Source of the DNA: Tetrastigma voinierianum
Taxonomy: Eukaryota > Streptophyta > Magnoliopsida > Vitales > Vitaceae
Direction: 5' to 3'
Length of the DNA stretch: 64,000 nt
NCBI GenBank assembly: GCA_016808115.1
Contig: JAEQBH010006869.1
Span: 82,991-146,990 of the forward strand
The notes under the pieces are model-generated. The model did not search any database, was not told the origin of the DNA, and was given only the letters and a program-made list of their open reading frames with translations. Made by a program: the position numbers and the translations under genes. Positions 24,362 through 33,959 of this stretch are shown in pieces. Within the stretch, counting starts at the first letter, position 1. Each line of letters opens with the position of its first letter.

Positions 24362-24772
24362 GACTATTATTTGATGGATGGAGTAGTGTATCTTTATTCG
24401 AGTTAATCTGCGGGTTATTTGGCACCGCGATAAGCGTTTGGATTCGCGAAAATTTTCATTTATCGAGAGTCGGGAATATGAAAATTTTGATGTATTGTGC
24501 TTTAGTTTTAGTTTTGGAAAATGCGTTTCGATGCTGAATTTTGTTGAAAATGCGTTTTTCGATTTTGACCAGATTTGGTTGAATTTGGTTGAGCCCAATT
24601 AACGAGAAAAGCATTATCACATTTTCGATTCGTATATAAAATATTGAAATAGTGAATTCATTTTGCTTTTGTTTTGAATTTGTTTCGTGCTGATACCGTA
24701 ATAAACGCGTTTTCCTTGTTTCGAAAAGTTTGAATACGAAAGCAGAAAATTTTCTACTTTCTTAGTACAAGA
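24362..24772. other. Sequence replacing part of the viral coat gene
   Basis: Copy 2 has about 85 bp at the equivalent place (35,987-36,070), whereas this copy has about 410 bp with no resemblance to it. It contains GAAAATTTTCATTTATCG-like and AATGCGTTTCGATGC-like words, and a short ORF on each strand without family resemblance. No terminal repeats or target duplication are evident. It is either an insertion with a small deletion or a highly diverged stretch. Confidence 0.45.
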
Positions 24773-25526
24773 TTTTGGTGCGAAAATTTTCTTACTGATC
24801 AAGAAAAATTTATCGTCAATAATAGCTATAATGAAGATGGATATCAAGATGCTATCCTAAGACTCTTATATGCTATTACAAAACATTTCATAGGTGATCC
24901 AAATGTATTTGCAGAAAGAAATTATGAAATTCTACAAAATTTAAGATGTAGGACACTTAGTGATTTCAAATGGTATCATGATGTGTTCTTAGCAAAATTA
25001 ATGACCATAACAGATGCAAGAGCATCTTTTTAGAAAGAAAAATTCCTTTATGGACTTCCAAAACGTGCTTGAAAAGTTCAAGAATCGCTTAGTGAAAAAT
25101 TCAATGGAACAATTTCTTATGAAGATCTTATATGGAGATCTCATAAGTGAAGTCAAAAAAGAAGGACTTAAGTTGTGTACCCAACTTAAGCTTCAATATC
25201 AAATTAAAAAAGACCTAAAAGCTTCTAGAAATGACTTAGGTTCTTTTTGTTCTCAATATGACATTCAAATGCCAATTCCACCCTCTCAAATTTCCAAAAA
25301 ATCAAAACTTTATAGGGATTTACCTTATAAAAATAAAAATTTCAAAAGATTTAAAAAAGATAAAAAATTTAAATCTCAAAAACCAACTGAGAACAAGCAA
25401 AAAAAAAAACATCATAAAAAAGAAGTTAGGTGTTTTAAATGTGGTCAAAAGGGTCATATAGCCCCTAATTGTAAAAACAAAGTAAATGTTTTATCAGATA
25501 ATGAAGAGAATATTATTAAAGAATAA
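24773..25526 (+). pseudogene. Endogenous caulimovirid fragment 1: coat protein core and zinc knuckle
   Basis: The sequence resumes homology with copy 2 at ATTTTGGTGCGAAAATTTTC. It carries the conserved core around LRCRTLSDFKWYHDVF (24,940-24,990), then LYGDLISEVKKEGLKLCTQLKLQ, and a lysine-rich tail with a zinc knuckle at about 25,432-25,475. The knuckle is complete, C-x2-C-x4-H-x4-C (CFKCGQKGHIAPNC), and binds nucleic acid during packaging. An in-frame TAG at about 25,031 and small frameshifts near 25,075 break the gene. The longest open part is 25,014-25,526. Coat proteins of this family usually end in an acidic tail; NVLSDNEENI fits that. Confidence 0.87.
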
Positions 25527-25595
25527 TAACTGTCTTACGGCTTAGATAAATCTGGCGAAAAGAAGTGAAAAAATAGAAAATTGTTTATGTAGTAA

Positions 25596-26210
25596 ATATG
25601 ATAACGGTGAACAAGGCGTTAATAGAAATGATAGATCAAGTGTGAAGATAAAGAAGCAAAAACAAAATATATAAGAAAGATTTTAGAACAACAAAGTATA
25701 AAACCAAGACCTAAATAAAACTTGTCAGAATTCTTCTGACACATTAAAAGATATATTCTGATATCATAAAAAACGAGAGACAACAAGCTTTACAAGATTT
25801 AAAACAACAAGTAAAACAAATAAAGGCTCAAATTGATGAAATAAAACTTTTTACACAAAACATAGACGATAGATTAACAAATCTAGAAAATCAAAAAGAA
25901 GTCTTAACAAATGAAACAAATGAAGAATTAAGCTTTTGTACGTAAGCATTAGTATGGTAACAAAACAAGATGGTATACAAAATCAATTTAAAAATCAACT
26001 GATTATCGAAGCAACTGGTAACCTTGATTGATTCAGGAGGCGATTTAAATTGTAAGCGAGGAAAAGGATTAATTCCTCTTTGTATATTTTGTAAAACTAC
26101 GAATTATCGATAGCTAGTAATGATCCTTTGGGGTTCAAATCTGAATCTGCGAGGTCATATTTGCAAAAATGGTATTTGTATTAAATTAGAAAATCTGTTT
26201 ATAATTAAAT
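25596..26210 (+). pseudogene. Endogenous caulimovirid fragment 1: start of the polymerase ORF with protease motif
   Basis: It matches 36,901-37,500 of copy 2 with several stops and frameshifts. A charged, probably coiled-coil segment (about 25,760-25,930, with NIDDRLTNLENQKEVLT) is followed by the aspartic protease active-site motif LIDSGGDLNC at about 26,026-26,055. In an intact virus this protease would process the polyprotein. Homology fades after about 26,200, before any reverse transcriptase sequence, so this fragment lost the polymerase. Confidence 0.8.
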
Positions 26211-26903
26211 GCAATCTATAAGAAATTTCCAAAATATCTTTGCGAAGCCTTTGGCACCGTGAGCATTTGTATTGAACCTCTAAAGATGAACCCACCCCAA
26301 GCGTTGATAACTTCTTTTGAAGCTAAAGCTACCGTGAAACAATGATCATTCTTGTGCCTACACAATGTAAAATACGCTGCGAATCATCAAAGGCCTAAAG
26401 ATTGACTATCAGCGTATTGTTTTTAACATGTCTTTTACACCAGCTGCGCTCAGTAGAGGCTATGTTTGCTGTTAAGAACCTTTCTTGGCTCTGCAGATCT
26501 GAGCACGGCTGAGCTTTGGCTGTTGTTTTGACAGTTCTGATCTTTATGTTGTAAGCTGACTCCAGATGTGATTTCCTGCTGACCCATTCTAAGCCTGTGC
26601 GTTTCAACTGCATGTTTGTTCTTGTTCGTCATATTTGCTGGCATCACTGGCTACCACTGTTCTTAGGATGTCGAAAACTATCGATTTGAAACTTAGTAAG
26701 TGTCTATTTGGCTCAACAAAAATTTGAGCCAAATTTTTGCCAAATATCAAATTTCCAAAAAATCAAAAGCTTCAACAGTTTTAAAAGAACCTATAAAGAA
26801 CCCAAATATTTGAATTTGAACTTAGCAAATTATTTGTCTATTTGGCTCAACAAAAATTTAGCAAATTGTTATTTGTGTTAATTTAAGTATGTTCTTCACC
26901 TAT
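26211..26903. other. Unidentified segment between the viral fragment and the right direct repeat
   Basis: The part from 26,290 to 26,680 is less AT-rich than its surroundings, with gene-like composition and two overlapping minus-strand ORFs (26,395-26,613, 26,450-26,647). I recognise no family. The part from 26,690 to 26,880 has an internal repeat: GTCTATTTGGCTCAACAAAA occurs twice (about 26,701 and 26,837). Confidence 0.4.
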
Positions 26904-27122
26904 GGAAAGGGGCTAAAAACAATTATTTGTTTTAATAAGGACGATTTGATTAAAAGACTTTTAAAATTTTAATATTTTATCAAATTTTGATCTTATTTCG
27001 ATAAAAATACTCTTATAATTTTTTTATAAAAATAACAATTTTTTTTTCAAATTCATATATAAATATAGGGGTTAGCATCGATTTGATTTTGTTTTCATAT
27101 AAATAAAAAAATAATTATTAAA
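26904..27122 (+). repeat. Right direct repeat flanking the first viral fragment
   Basis: It begins GGAAAGGGGCTAAAAACAAT and ends at TTTTCATATAAATAAAAAA, collinear with 23,743-23,966. Both copies are AT-rich and carry no coding sequence. Confidence 0.85.
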
Positions 27123-27539
27123 ATGACTAATCAAATCTTTCGATTGATCATATATCAATTAACCAAAAAATTGATATATTATATATATTATAATACTAAT
27201 TTTATATATTATATACATTATATTTTACTATAATATATAATATGAAAATAATATTATATATTATACTAATATTATATACTATATATATATATATATTATA
27301 TTTTATAATTTTAATATTTTTGATTGATTAGCTAAAACCACTATTTTCATATTTTGTAAATCAAAACCAATATTTTTTAAACAAAAACCAAAATTGAATC
27401 CATCAATTTGATCAACCTACTTGTCTCAATTTAGTTTCTTAGATTTTTTTACTCGCTCAATGTAAATACTAAAAATAGTAAAAGACATTTTTGACAGTTA
27501 GATTTTCAAATTTAAAGGTCTTTTAACCAAAAAAATATG

Positions 27540-27542
<3 letters not shown>
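27123..27542. other. Very AT-rich spacer with TA/ATT-type words
   Basis: Irregular TATTATATATTATA-type sequence runs from about 27,170 to 27,305, followed by unremarkable AT-rich DNA. No gene is visible. Confidence 0.6.

Positions 27543-27602
<60 letters not shown>
27543..27602. repeat. (TA)n microsatellite, about 30 units
   Basis: Uninterrupted alternating TA over about 60 bp. It forms the left border of a GC-richer block that has another (TA)n on its right side. Confidence 0.97.
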
Positions 27603-27603
<1 letters not shown>

Positions 27604-27960
27604 AAGAGGGCACTTTGACCCAAAAAAACCTTGCATGGGCCTCGCCTCGGAATTCGAGTGAACGGATAACCGCAAATGTAAACGCGAGTGGGGGGTAACG
27701 GTCAAGGATGCCACGTCATGAGTCATGACGTGGACGTCATTAATTGCAAACGCACCAGGAGTCCCACGTGGCGGAAGTGAGGTAGGGAGCACGGGTTCGA
27801 TGTATGTACTGACATACACAGAATCATATTTCAAATGCTTTTCGAGAAAAGATCGGTTCTGACAGTGAGGGAGGAGAGCGTCAGGTTCTTCACGTAAAAA
27901 CTAGTGGGCCCCGCCAAACTCCCCCGGCTGAGAATTCCTCTTGCGCTGGAATCTATGCAT
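27603..27960 (+). promoter_or_regulatory. GC-richer block with a cluster of ACGT (bZIP-type) motifs
   Basis: Four ACGT-core motifs lie within about 60 bp: CCACGTCA (27,711), TGACGTGG (27,726), GACGTCAT (27,733) and CCACGTGG (27,764). The first two form a perfect 23-bp palindrome, two CCACGTCATGA half-sites around one central base (27,711-27,733). Such sites are bound by plant bZIP and, for the G-box, bHLH factors. No convincing ORF is present; the 103-codon minus-strand ORF runs into the TA repeat. The promoter-like sequence at 28.4-28.6 kb lies 0.7 kb downstream on the same strand. Confidence 0.5.
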
Positions 27961-27962
27961 TT

Positions 27963-27986
27963 AATATATATATATATATATATATA
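27963..27986. repeat. (TA)n microsatellite, about 12 units
   Basis: Alternating TA over about 24 bp at the right border of the GC-richer block. The following 450 bp (27,987-28,440) are AT-rich with no recognised feature. Confidence 0.95.
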
Positions 27987-28440
27987 GAATTTCATTATCT
28001 ATATATATTATATTCAACTTTTGTTTTTGAAACACCTTTTATTTTTCAAACCAAAAAATCTAACTATTGTGCCAAATATTTCTATTTCATGAAAAATATC
28101 TGTGTTTCATAAAATAATGTATTTTATATAAACACAAATTTAGAATTAAAAAAATATTTTTAAATTAAATAAGATGATGAAACAAACTCACTAAACATCA
28201 TTTTTATTTTTAAAATATATTTAAAAGGATTTTGTTTCACAAAATAAAAGAATCAAACAAAACTATTTTCAAAAACATATTTCGAAAACATTCATCAAAC
28301 AATCTATTTCTGGTTTTTTTTTTTTTAAATTACTTAATGACGAATGAAAATTATTTTTATTTTAGAGTCAAAATTTAATTTATAAACATCTAAATCATTT
28401 TCGTAATTTAGATAGAAAATGATCGGTCCAAAATAGATAT

Positions 28441-28600
28441 CCACGTGGAATGAGATGATAACCGGAGAGATATTTACATGAAACGAACCAAGCTCCTACA
28501 TCTGCTTCTCTCTCCCCCTCCCAAGTGTTTTTTTCTCCATTTTTTTCTTCCATCCAAGGAGACTATAAAAGGGGAGGAGGGGGAAGAGGGAAATGGAGGG
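28441..28600 (+). promoter_or_regulatory. Plant-type promoter with G-box and TATA box
   Basis: A perfect G-box CCACGTGG lies at 28,441-28,448, GATA-like words near 28,457, a pyrimidine tract at 28,500-28,555, and a canonical TATA box CTATAAAAGG at 28,563-28,572. Transcription would start about 30 bp downstream, near 28,595-28,605. No gene body for it survives in the window: repeat sequence begins about 500 bp downstream. Confidence 0.55.
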
Positions 28601-28965
28601 TGAGTGAGAGCAAATCTTAAAACCCATTCTTTCTTCCTCTTCTTCTTCTTGTTGGATTAGTACAGCTTTCTTTTCTTTTGTTGCCATTTATTCAACGCTC
28701 TTCTTCTCCGAACGCCTGGTTTTGAATTGGGTTTCAATTATTTTATGAGGTCGGGGAAAGTTTGGCGTTTTCTGATTCTGGTTGAAGGATTATATTAATG
28801 GGAAGTGGATGATTTTCTATTATTGATCGGTGTTTTAGTATTGGTGTTCTGGGAGCTCAGACTGGAAAGTGGGTGGTGGTGGTGGTATTTACTGACCAAG
28901 TTGATATTAATTAGCGTTAATCAAGATTTGGGAGGCAAAGTCCCAGGCTGCTGTGTTCTTCTAGG
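28601..28965 (+). other. Possible untranslated first exon ending at a splice donor
   Basis: After the TATA box comes a leader rich in CTTCTTCTT-type pyrimidine words, common in plant 5' UTRs. A donor-like TTCTAG|GTAACT sits at about 28,965. A short ORF from 28,805 has a Trp-rich, unnatural composition and is unlikely to be real. The leader is continuous with repeat copy 2 from about 29,090, so the rest of the gene is either lost or was never here. The exon call is inference. Confidence 0.35.
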
Positions 28966-29089
28966 TAACTTTTTTAATTCATATTTGATTTTTTTCTGTT
29001 TGCTTTCCTAGAAATTGGTAGGTTTTCAGTTTATTTCTAGAATTTTTAATTTTTATCTTTGGTATATTAAAAATAGTTTCGAGTTTTTT

Positions 29090-30115
29090 CTGTATTGATT
29101 TTATATTTATGAACCACCTCATTTTTGTTTTATTATTTGAAACTTTAAGGGCTATGTTTAGTTATCGAAAAAGTAATAAGAAAAACAAATACTAATTTTT
29201 TTAAAAATTTGATTGTTTAGTGAAGAATATAAAAGAAAATCAATTATAAATAAAATTAATTGAAAACTTATATATTATTTAATTCTTATATTGTTGAGTT
29301 AAATGGTAACAAATAAAATATTGAATTTGACCTTATTTTTTATTTTTAACTTTATTTTTATTTTTATTTTAACTTTTCTTTACATTTACTCATAAATTTT
29401 TATTAAAACTTATAATATGAAATGAGTAATGAATCGTTAAACAATTAAAAGAGAGAAGGGAAAGATGAAGAGTCAAGGGGAGGGGTGGAGAGAGGACATT
29501 AGGATATTCATATATAGTGGCAGAGCTACATAGGACTTAGATGAGCAAATGCCTTTTCTAAAAATTGGGAATAAAAATATTTATAAAAGGGTTTAAACCT
29601 TTAACCTCTTATTTAAAAGGTATGATACTTAATCATTATATTACCATGCCCCTGAAAATATTTATACTCCAGATTATAGTTCTTGTAATAGGGATAATTT
29701 AGGGTTATTTTCTATAATCGTTACTTTTTTTTGCAAATAACAAATATTTTTTTAAGAATGTAATGATCAATGTAAAATAAATTTTGTTCCCATACAGTTT
29801 TCCCATTTTATAGTCTAGGGAAATAAATTTCCTAGCCATATTCCTCGAGTTTTTGTCCTTTTCTATTTTCCATGCCCATCACATCATTTTCAAATTTCTA
29901 CTTTTTCTACTTTTCACCTATTTGCATTAATAATGGAAGCTTTTTTAAGACCTGCACATGGCAAGGGCTTCACGACAACAATAATGTTTAGAATAGGGAT
30001 TCAGTAAAGGATGATGAAGATTTTGGTTGTTTTTGCTTATTGAAAAATTATATAAATTTAATTTTCAGGAAACCTTATAAAAAATTAAATATAAATAAAA
30101 TGATTTAAAATCTCT
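29090..30115 (+). repeat. Copy 2 of the AT-rich 1.6-kb repeat unit (partial)
   Basis: The order of shared blocks is ACCTCATTTTTGTTTTATT (29,113), AGAGAAGGGAAAGATGAAGAGTC (29,452), CATTAGGATATTCATATA, ATAATTTAGGGTTATTTTCTATAATCG (29,692), TTTTCCCATTTTATAG, ATTCCTCGAG, CCTTTTCTATTTTCCATGC, ATTAATAATGGAAGC and TTTTTGCTTATTGAAAAATTATA. This is the order seen at 38.5-39.5 kb joined to 46.0-46.3 kb, which proves the copia element there is a later insertion. There is no coding sequence. Confidence 0.8.
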
Positions 30116-30739
30116 TTTTTAAAGCAGGCTACAAATTTGAAAAGGTAATAGTTGCTGATAGTACGAAGGGCGTTGTATCGAGAGAGGTTTGTGTTTAAAA
30201 ACCATTTGTAGTGGAGTTCGGGAGATTTTGAGTTCAAATGCAATATCTTGTTGAAATTGAAAATGTTTGAAAGATGCAGATTGAATAGTAAAAAGCAATG
30301 CTTGAGTATCTGTTATTTGAATCGAAAAGTGAAGCTTTATTTGAATTTGAGGAAATGGGAGGCCGTCTGGTATGGCAGAAGCTTGTTGGGGTTGAGGAGG
30401 CTCTCTCTCACTACAATTTTCTCTTTTCCAGAACTTTGTGCAATGCTGATGCCTTTAGCAGAGGAACTTATCCCACTCCTTTTTATAGGAAAAATTTGTG
30501 GGACTTCAGAGCGTTTAGATCGGGTGGATTTGTAAATTAAAATTTGGGTCCACACGATGCCGACATGTGAACTTTGAAAAGTAAGGGAATAGCACATCTT
30601 TACTTTTTGAAAAGCAAACCGTATAGTCGAGTTTTTGTCTTTTACGCAAGTGGAAGCGTCACAACTTGAAAATCGTTGACTTGTCGAAGTCTTCTTTTCT
30701 TTGCTTTTTGGAAGTGGGAGGCATTTTTATCATGTCGTG
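30116..30739. other. Unidentified segment with overlapping ORFs, beside the minus-strand viral-like gene
   Basis: Three overlapping ORFs occur on both strands (30,248-30,535 and 30,298-30,540 plus; 30,337-30,597 minus). The plus-strand 80-codon frame has a plausible composition, but I recognise no family. It lies downstream of the broken minus-strand ORF at 30,740-32,028 and may be its continuation after frameshifts. Confidence 0.35.
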
Positions 30740-32028
30740 TCAAACCGTCACCAGTCTTTGTAAGCCTGTGAATTTGTATGTGCGATTTTTAAAATTCATT
30801 TGCCGAATCCCATCGGTGAGGTAGGAAAAATTTGATCGTGGAATTTTAAACACGATGATCTCTCTGAAGCGAGCTTTGAATATGTTAGGGTTCAGCCTCG
30901 AGGGTGCGAGAGGCAGGTAGTAGCGTATCTTCATTTTGGTTGAAGGCAGAAGATGAAGCAGTATCTTCTTCATCTGAATCTGAACCTGCAAGTTGGGAAA
31001 GTGTCTCAGCTGCTTGGGCTTGTAAACCTTTAAGATAGGCTTAGATAGCGAGTTTGAAGGAAAAAGAGGTTTTGATTTGGGCAGAAGTTGAAATTTAGGA
31101 AGAAACTGGGACAGTGGTGCTGTGGACTTTGAAGGCTGCGGGGGCTTCTTTGCTTTGGATTTTTGGGCTTCAATCCATTTTTTGACAGCTTCAAAGGATT
31201 GGGTTTGAGATAATTTGAAGCGTGGCGGAATTTAATTTTAAATTCTGGCCAAATATCTTTAGGGGAATGGGAACTGGTTGAAAATGGTGAGAACAAAAAT
31301 CTGACATAGAATCGAGGATTCGTCGGCATAAAAATAGAGTGAATAGCTATATCCAGAAGGGAAGAAGCTTTCACTATTTGATTTGAAGTAATCAAAAGAT
31401 TTTTTGATTTCAGGACAAAAATCCCGAGGTAGCACATTAAGCCGCCAATTCAAGCAAATTTACGGAAAAACAATTTTTGTATTTTTAAATGCTCATGGTT
31501 AAAAACCCGGGGAATGAAGCTTACGGCACCTGCAAAAGTATGAAGCAAGCGTTTTTGTAGTCGTAAAAATCGAGGTTTGGGGATCGAAATTTTGAGAAAA
31601 TCTTATATGGGTGAAAGGATTTTGATCCCATTCCTTTTCATTAAAACCGCCTTTTGAATTTTGCATTTTGAATATCACGATGTCGATCCCACCCGGGGTT
31701 TTGACATGCGAATTTGAGCTTGAGCTGTATCTACAAGTATAAACTCATAGAATTTACGGGTTTTGAGTATTTCGTTTGAAATGAAATACTTGTCATTTTG
31801 AAAAATTTTCTCTATGAGAATTGATCCAGAGGCTGATAAATGATCAGCTTCAAGAACTTGGAGCATTAATTTGGACTCTTTGGTGAAGTAAATGGGTTTT
31901 GAAGTGTTTGAGGTATTTGCCTTGGACAAATGTCCCAATACTTCGAAACGATTTGAAGTTTGAGTCTTAGGCATAGCATAAGACTCTTTTGTGGTTGGTT
32001 TGATGGGCGCACAACTACTTATCTTCAT
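30740..32028 (-). pseudogene. Broken gag/viral-polyprotein-like ORF, probably caulimovirid-related
   Basis: A minus-strand ATG at 32,028 opens a 117-codon frame (to 31,675) containing KPTTKESYAMPKTQTSNRFEVLG and a segment ending in KTRKFYEFILVDT; these are given in short pieces only to mark the site. Coding character then passes between frames at 31,670-31,440, 31,453-31,259, 31,437-31,030 and 30,991-30,740, rich in aromatic residues and then in Ser/Pro. This composition recalls uncharacterised ORFs found near plant pararetrovirus-like and gag-like sequences. I cannot place it in a named family with certainty. At least four frameshifts or stops make it a pseudogene. It points away from the plus-strand viral copy that begins near 33.7 kb. 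Confidence 0.5.
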
Positions 32029-33560
32029 TTACTGTAAAATTCCGTGAAAATCGGGTGCAAATATTTGAAGTTCCTTTGATAAATTCAATTTCAAAATCCA
32101 AATATAGATAAAATTAACTGTAGTCCCAGCAAAAATGTTTTGAAAGCCGGAAATTTTGAACATCTTTCGCAATATTTAACTACAAACTTTACTTGATCAT
32201 TTCTTTAAAAAGAATTTTTGTTAAATACATCACTTTGAAATTTTGAATGCATAAAACAATAGCTAAAATTTCCTTTTAGGATTGAATAATTGATTTGAGG
32301 TCCACTCAAACACACAGTGGAATCTCACGATTGAGAGCCACACTGTTTTGAAAATCTTGTTTAAAATCCCACCATATCTATGTTGGAGGCGTCGTCTGTA
32401 TAGGGAAAGGCGCTGAAGTGTAGGATTTACAAAGCAGGGGTCCCGATACCCATTGCTTCGCCCCAGAGTCCAGGAGTGTGCTGAGAGTTGAAAGGCTGAT
32501 AGGTGCTCGGCTGCGGATCATTCTGAAGAACTTTGAAAATGACAGCAATACTCGGCTGCATAACTGTAGATCGCTGTGCAATGTCAGCTGAAATGCAAGA
32601 ATCAAGGTTTAAATGAAAGGAATGGGATCGGGGCATCCTTTGCCATGGGCCACTGAGCTGCAGCTGCACAGGCTGTTTGTGTGGGCGGTTCTCATTGCTG
32701 GGCCAGGATGAAAAATACAGGCCACCGAGGTGGTGCGTGAGGCTGAGTGAGCAGTGAGGCCACCTCGGAGCTTTTGTTCTATCAAAAAATAACGTACTGG
32801 CTCAAGCTAGTGAAAGGTAACTCACTGCGAACACTGTAGCCGCGCTTTGTGCTGATTTGACCCGCGGATCTGTGACCGAGACACGTGCACACCATTTTTC
32901 CAGCAACTGCCACCTATTGGCAAGGAAGCCAAGAGTATTGGCGCATGCCGGCCCGATGCGACCGGCGCGGCGAAAAAACCAGCGGCGAAAACGGCGGTCT
33001 GAAGTCCCGGTCGACTACGGCGCGGCACTGCGATCACTTTGACTCGCGGCACCATGCTTGGCGGTGGCTAACTGCGGTAATGCCCGAAAATGAACATGCG
33101 ACCATCCCGCAATGCGGCGTTCACAGCAAGCATAACCTCTAAGATCCGAAAGATCAAATTTTCCTACTCTCTATGAGTAGATTTGGGAAGAATGAAAAAT
33201 TGGTAGTGGTGTAACCCACTTGAACAGCTGGTAGCTGTTCTGTGTCAGGCTCTTTCAAGAAAACATTAAAAGTTGAGAATGATTTCAAGAATCTTTACAC
33301 TTTAAGATGCTTGACTTTCAAATGTGGACTGTAAAACGGGACAAAGACTCGCACCACTTTCAGTATGTTTCATTGCTGTGTGATCTGGTGTTGCAAATCA
33401 CGCGGGAGTGGCAGTCTAGATCGGCTCTGCAAGGGGATGTGCACTTTTGTTAAGCGAGTTGAATTTGAACAAGCTGGGAAAATTGCAGTGATGAGCCTAT
33501 GACTGCTGCCCGTAACCGCTGCCCATTTCAGACCAGCAAGATTTCAATTTGTTGTGGTGC
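32029..33560. other. Non-coding region between two divergent viral-like segments, partly GC-rich
   Basis: The part from 32,029 to 32,380 is the AT-rich leader of the minus-strand ORF. The part from 32,380 to 33,140 is GC-richer, with an especially CG-dinucleotide-rich core at 32,840-33,115 and several short ORFs on both strands, none recognisable. The part from 33,140 to 33,560 is mixed sequence with GCTGGTAGCTG-like inverted words. It may hold the viral intergenic region, but I see no definite promoter or terminator. Confidence 0.35.
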
Positions 33561-33959
33561 ATCTTATTAGTTGTTTTTGCTTATCGATAAATGTTTCAAG
33601 CATTTTCAGCTTCAAATGATATTGAAGCGAAGCTTCGAAACATCTGAAAGCCAATACGGTGGACTAAATGAAATGCTGACTCGCTGTGAAAAGAAATAAT
33701 CTTGTTCAAGTAGGTTGTTTAAAAGATCTGCGACAGAGGTGGTATCGAGAGGCAGTTCTTGCGAAAATTTTTGATTAAATTTGTAATTTAAACTCTTTCA
33801 AAATAATTGTGATTCCCACAGTTAGTGTTGAGGTGGAAAGCCCGGTGTATCGGATTTGATTGATGGTAAAGCCACGTGGATGGGTAGGTGAATCGGTGGT
33901 GGTCCTAAGTAGTAGAATCCCGATTGCGTAGAAGGGTAGAAATGACAAATTTCGTAATT
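33561..33959 (+). promoter_or_regulatory. Viral leader-like region with a tRNA-Met primer-site-like motif
   Basis: TGGTATCGAGAGG at 33,740-33,752 resembles the TGGTATCAGAGC primer site for initiator tRNA-Met that marks the start of caulimovirid genomes and of many LTR elements. It lies about 0.5 kb upstream of movement-protein-like sequence, which is the expected order. The match is imperfect. The region has no ORF. Confidence 0.45.

Noticed and set aside
27523..27834. 103-codon minus-strand ORF
   Set aside because: Its C-terminal third is a Tyr-Ile repeat from the TA microsatellite, and the rest overlaps the ACGT cluster without any recognisable domain.
28805..29011. 68-codon ORF after the orphan promoter as a real protein
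   Set aside because: The Trp-run composition comes from GGT repeats, it crosses the likely splice donor, and no family resemblance is visible.
31030..31437. Independent 135-codon gene
   Set aside because: It reads best as one of several frames of a single decayed ORF spanning 30,740-32,028; neighbouring frames continue the same protein-like composition.
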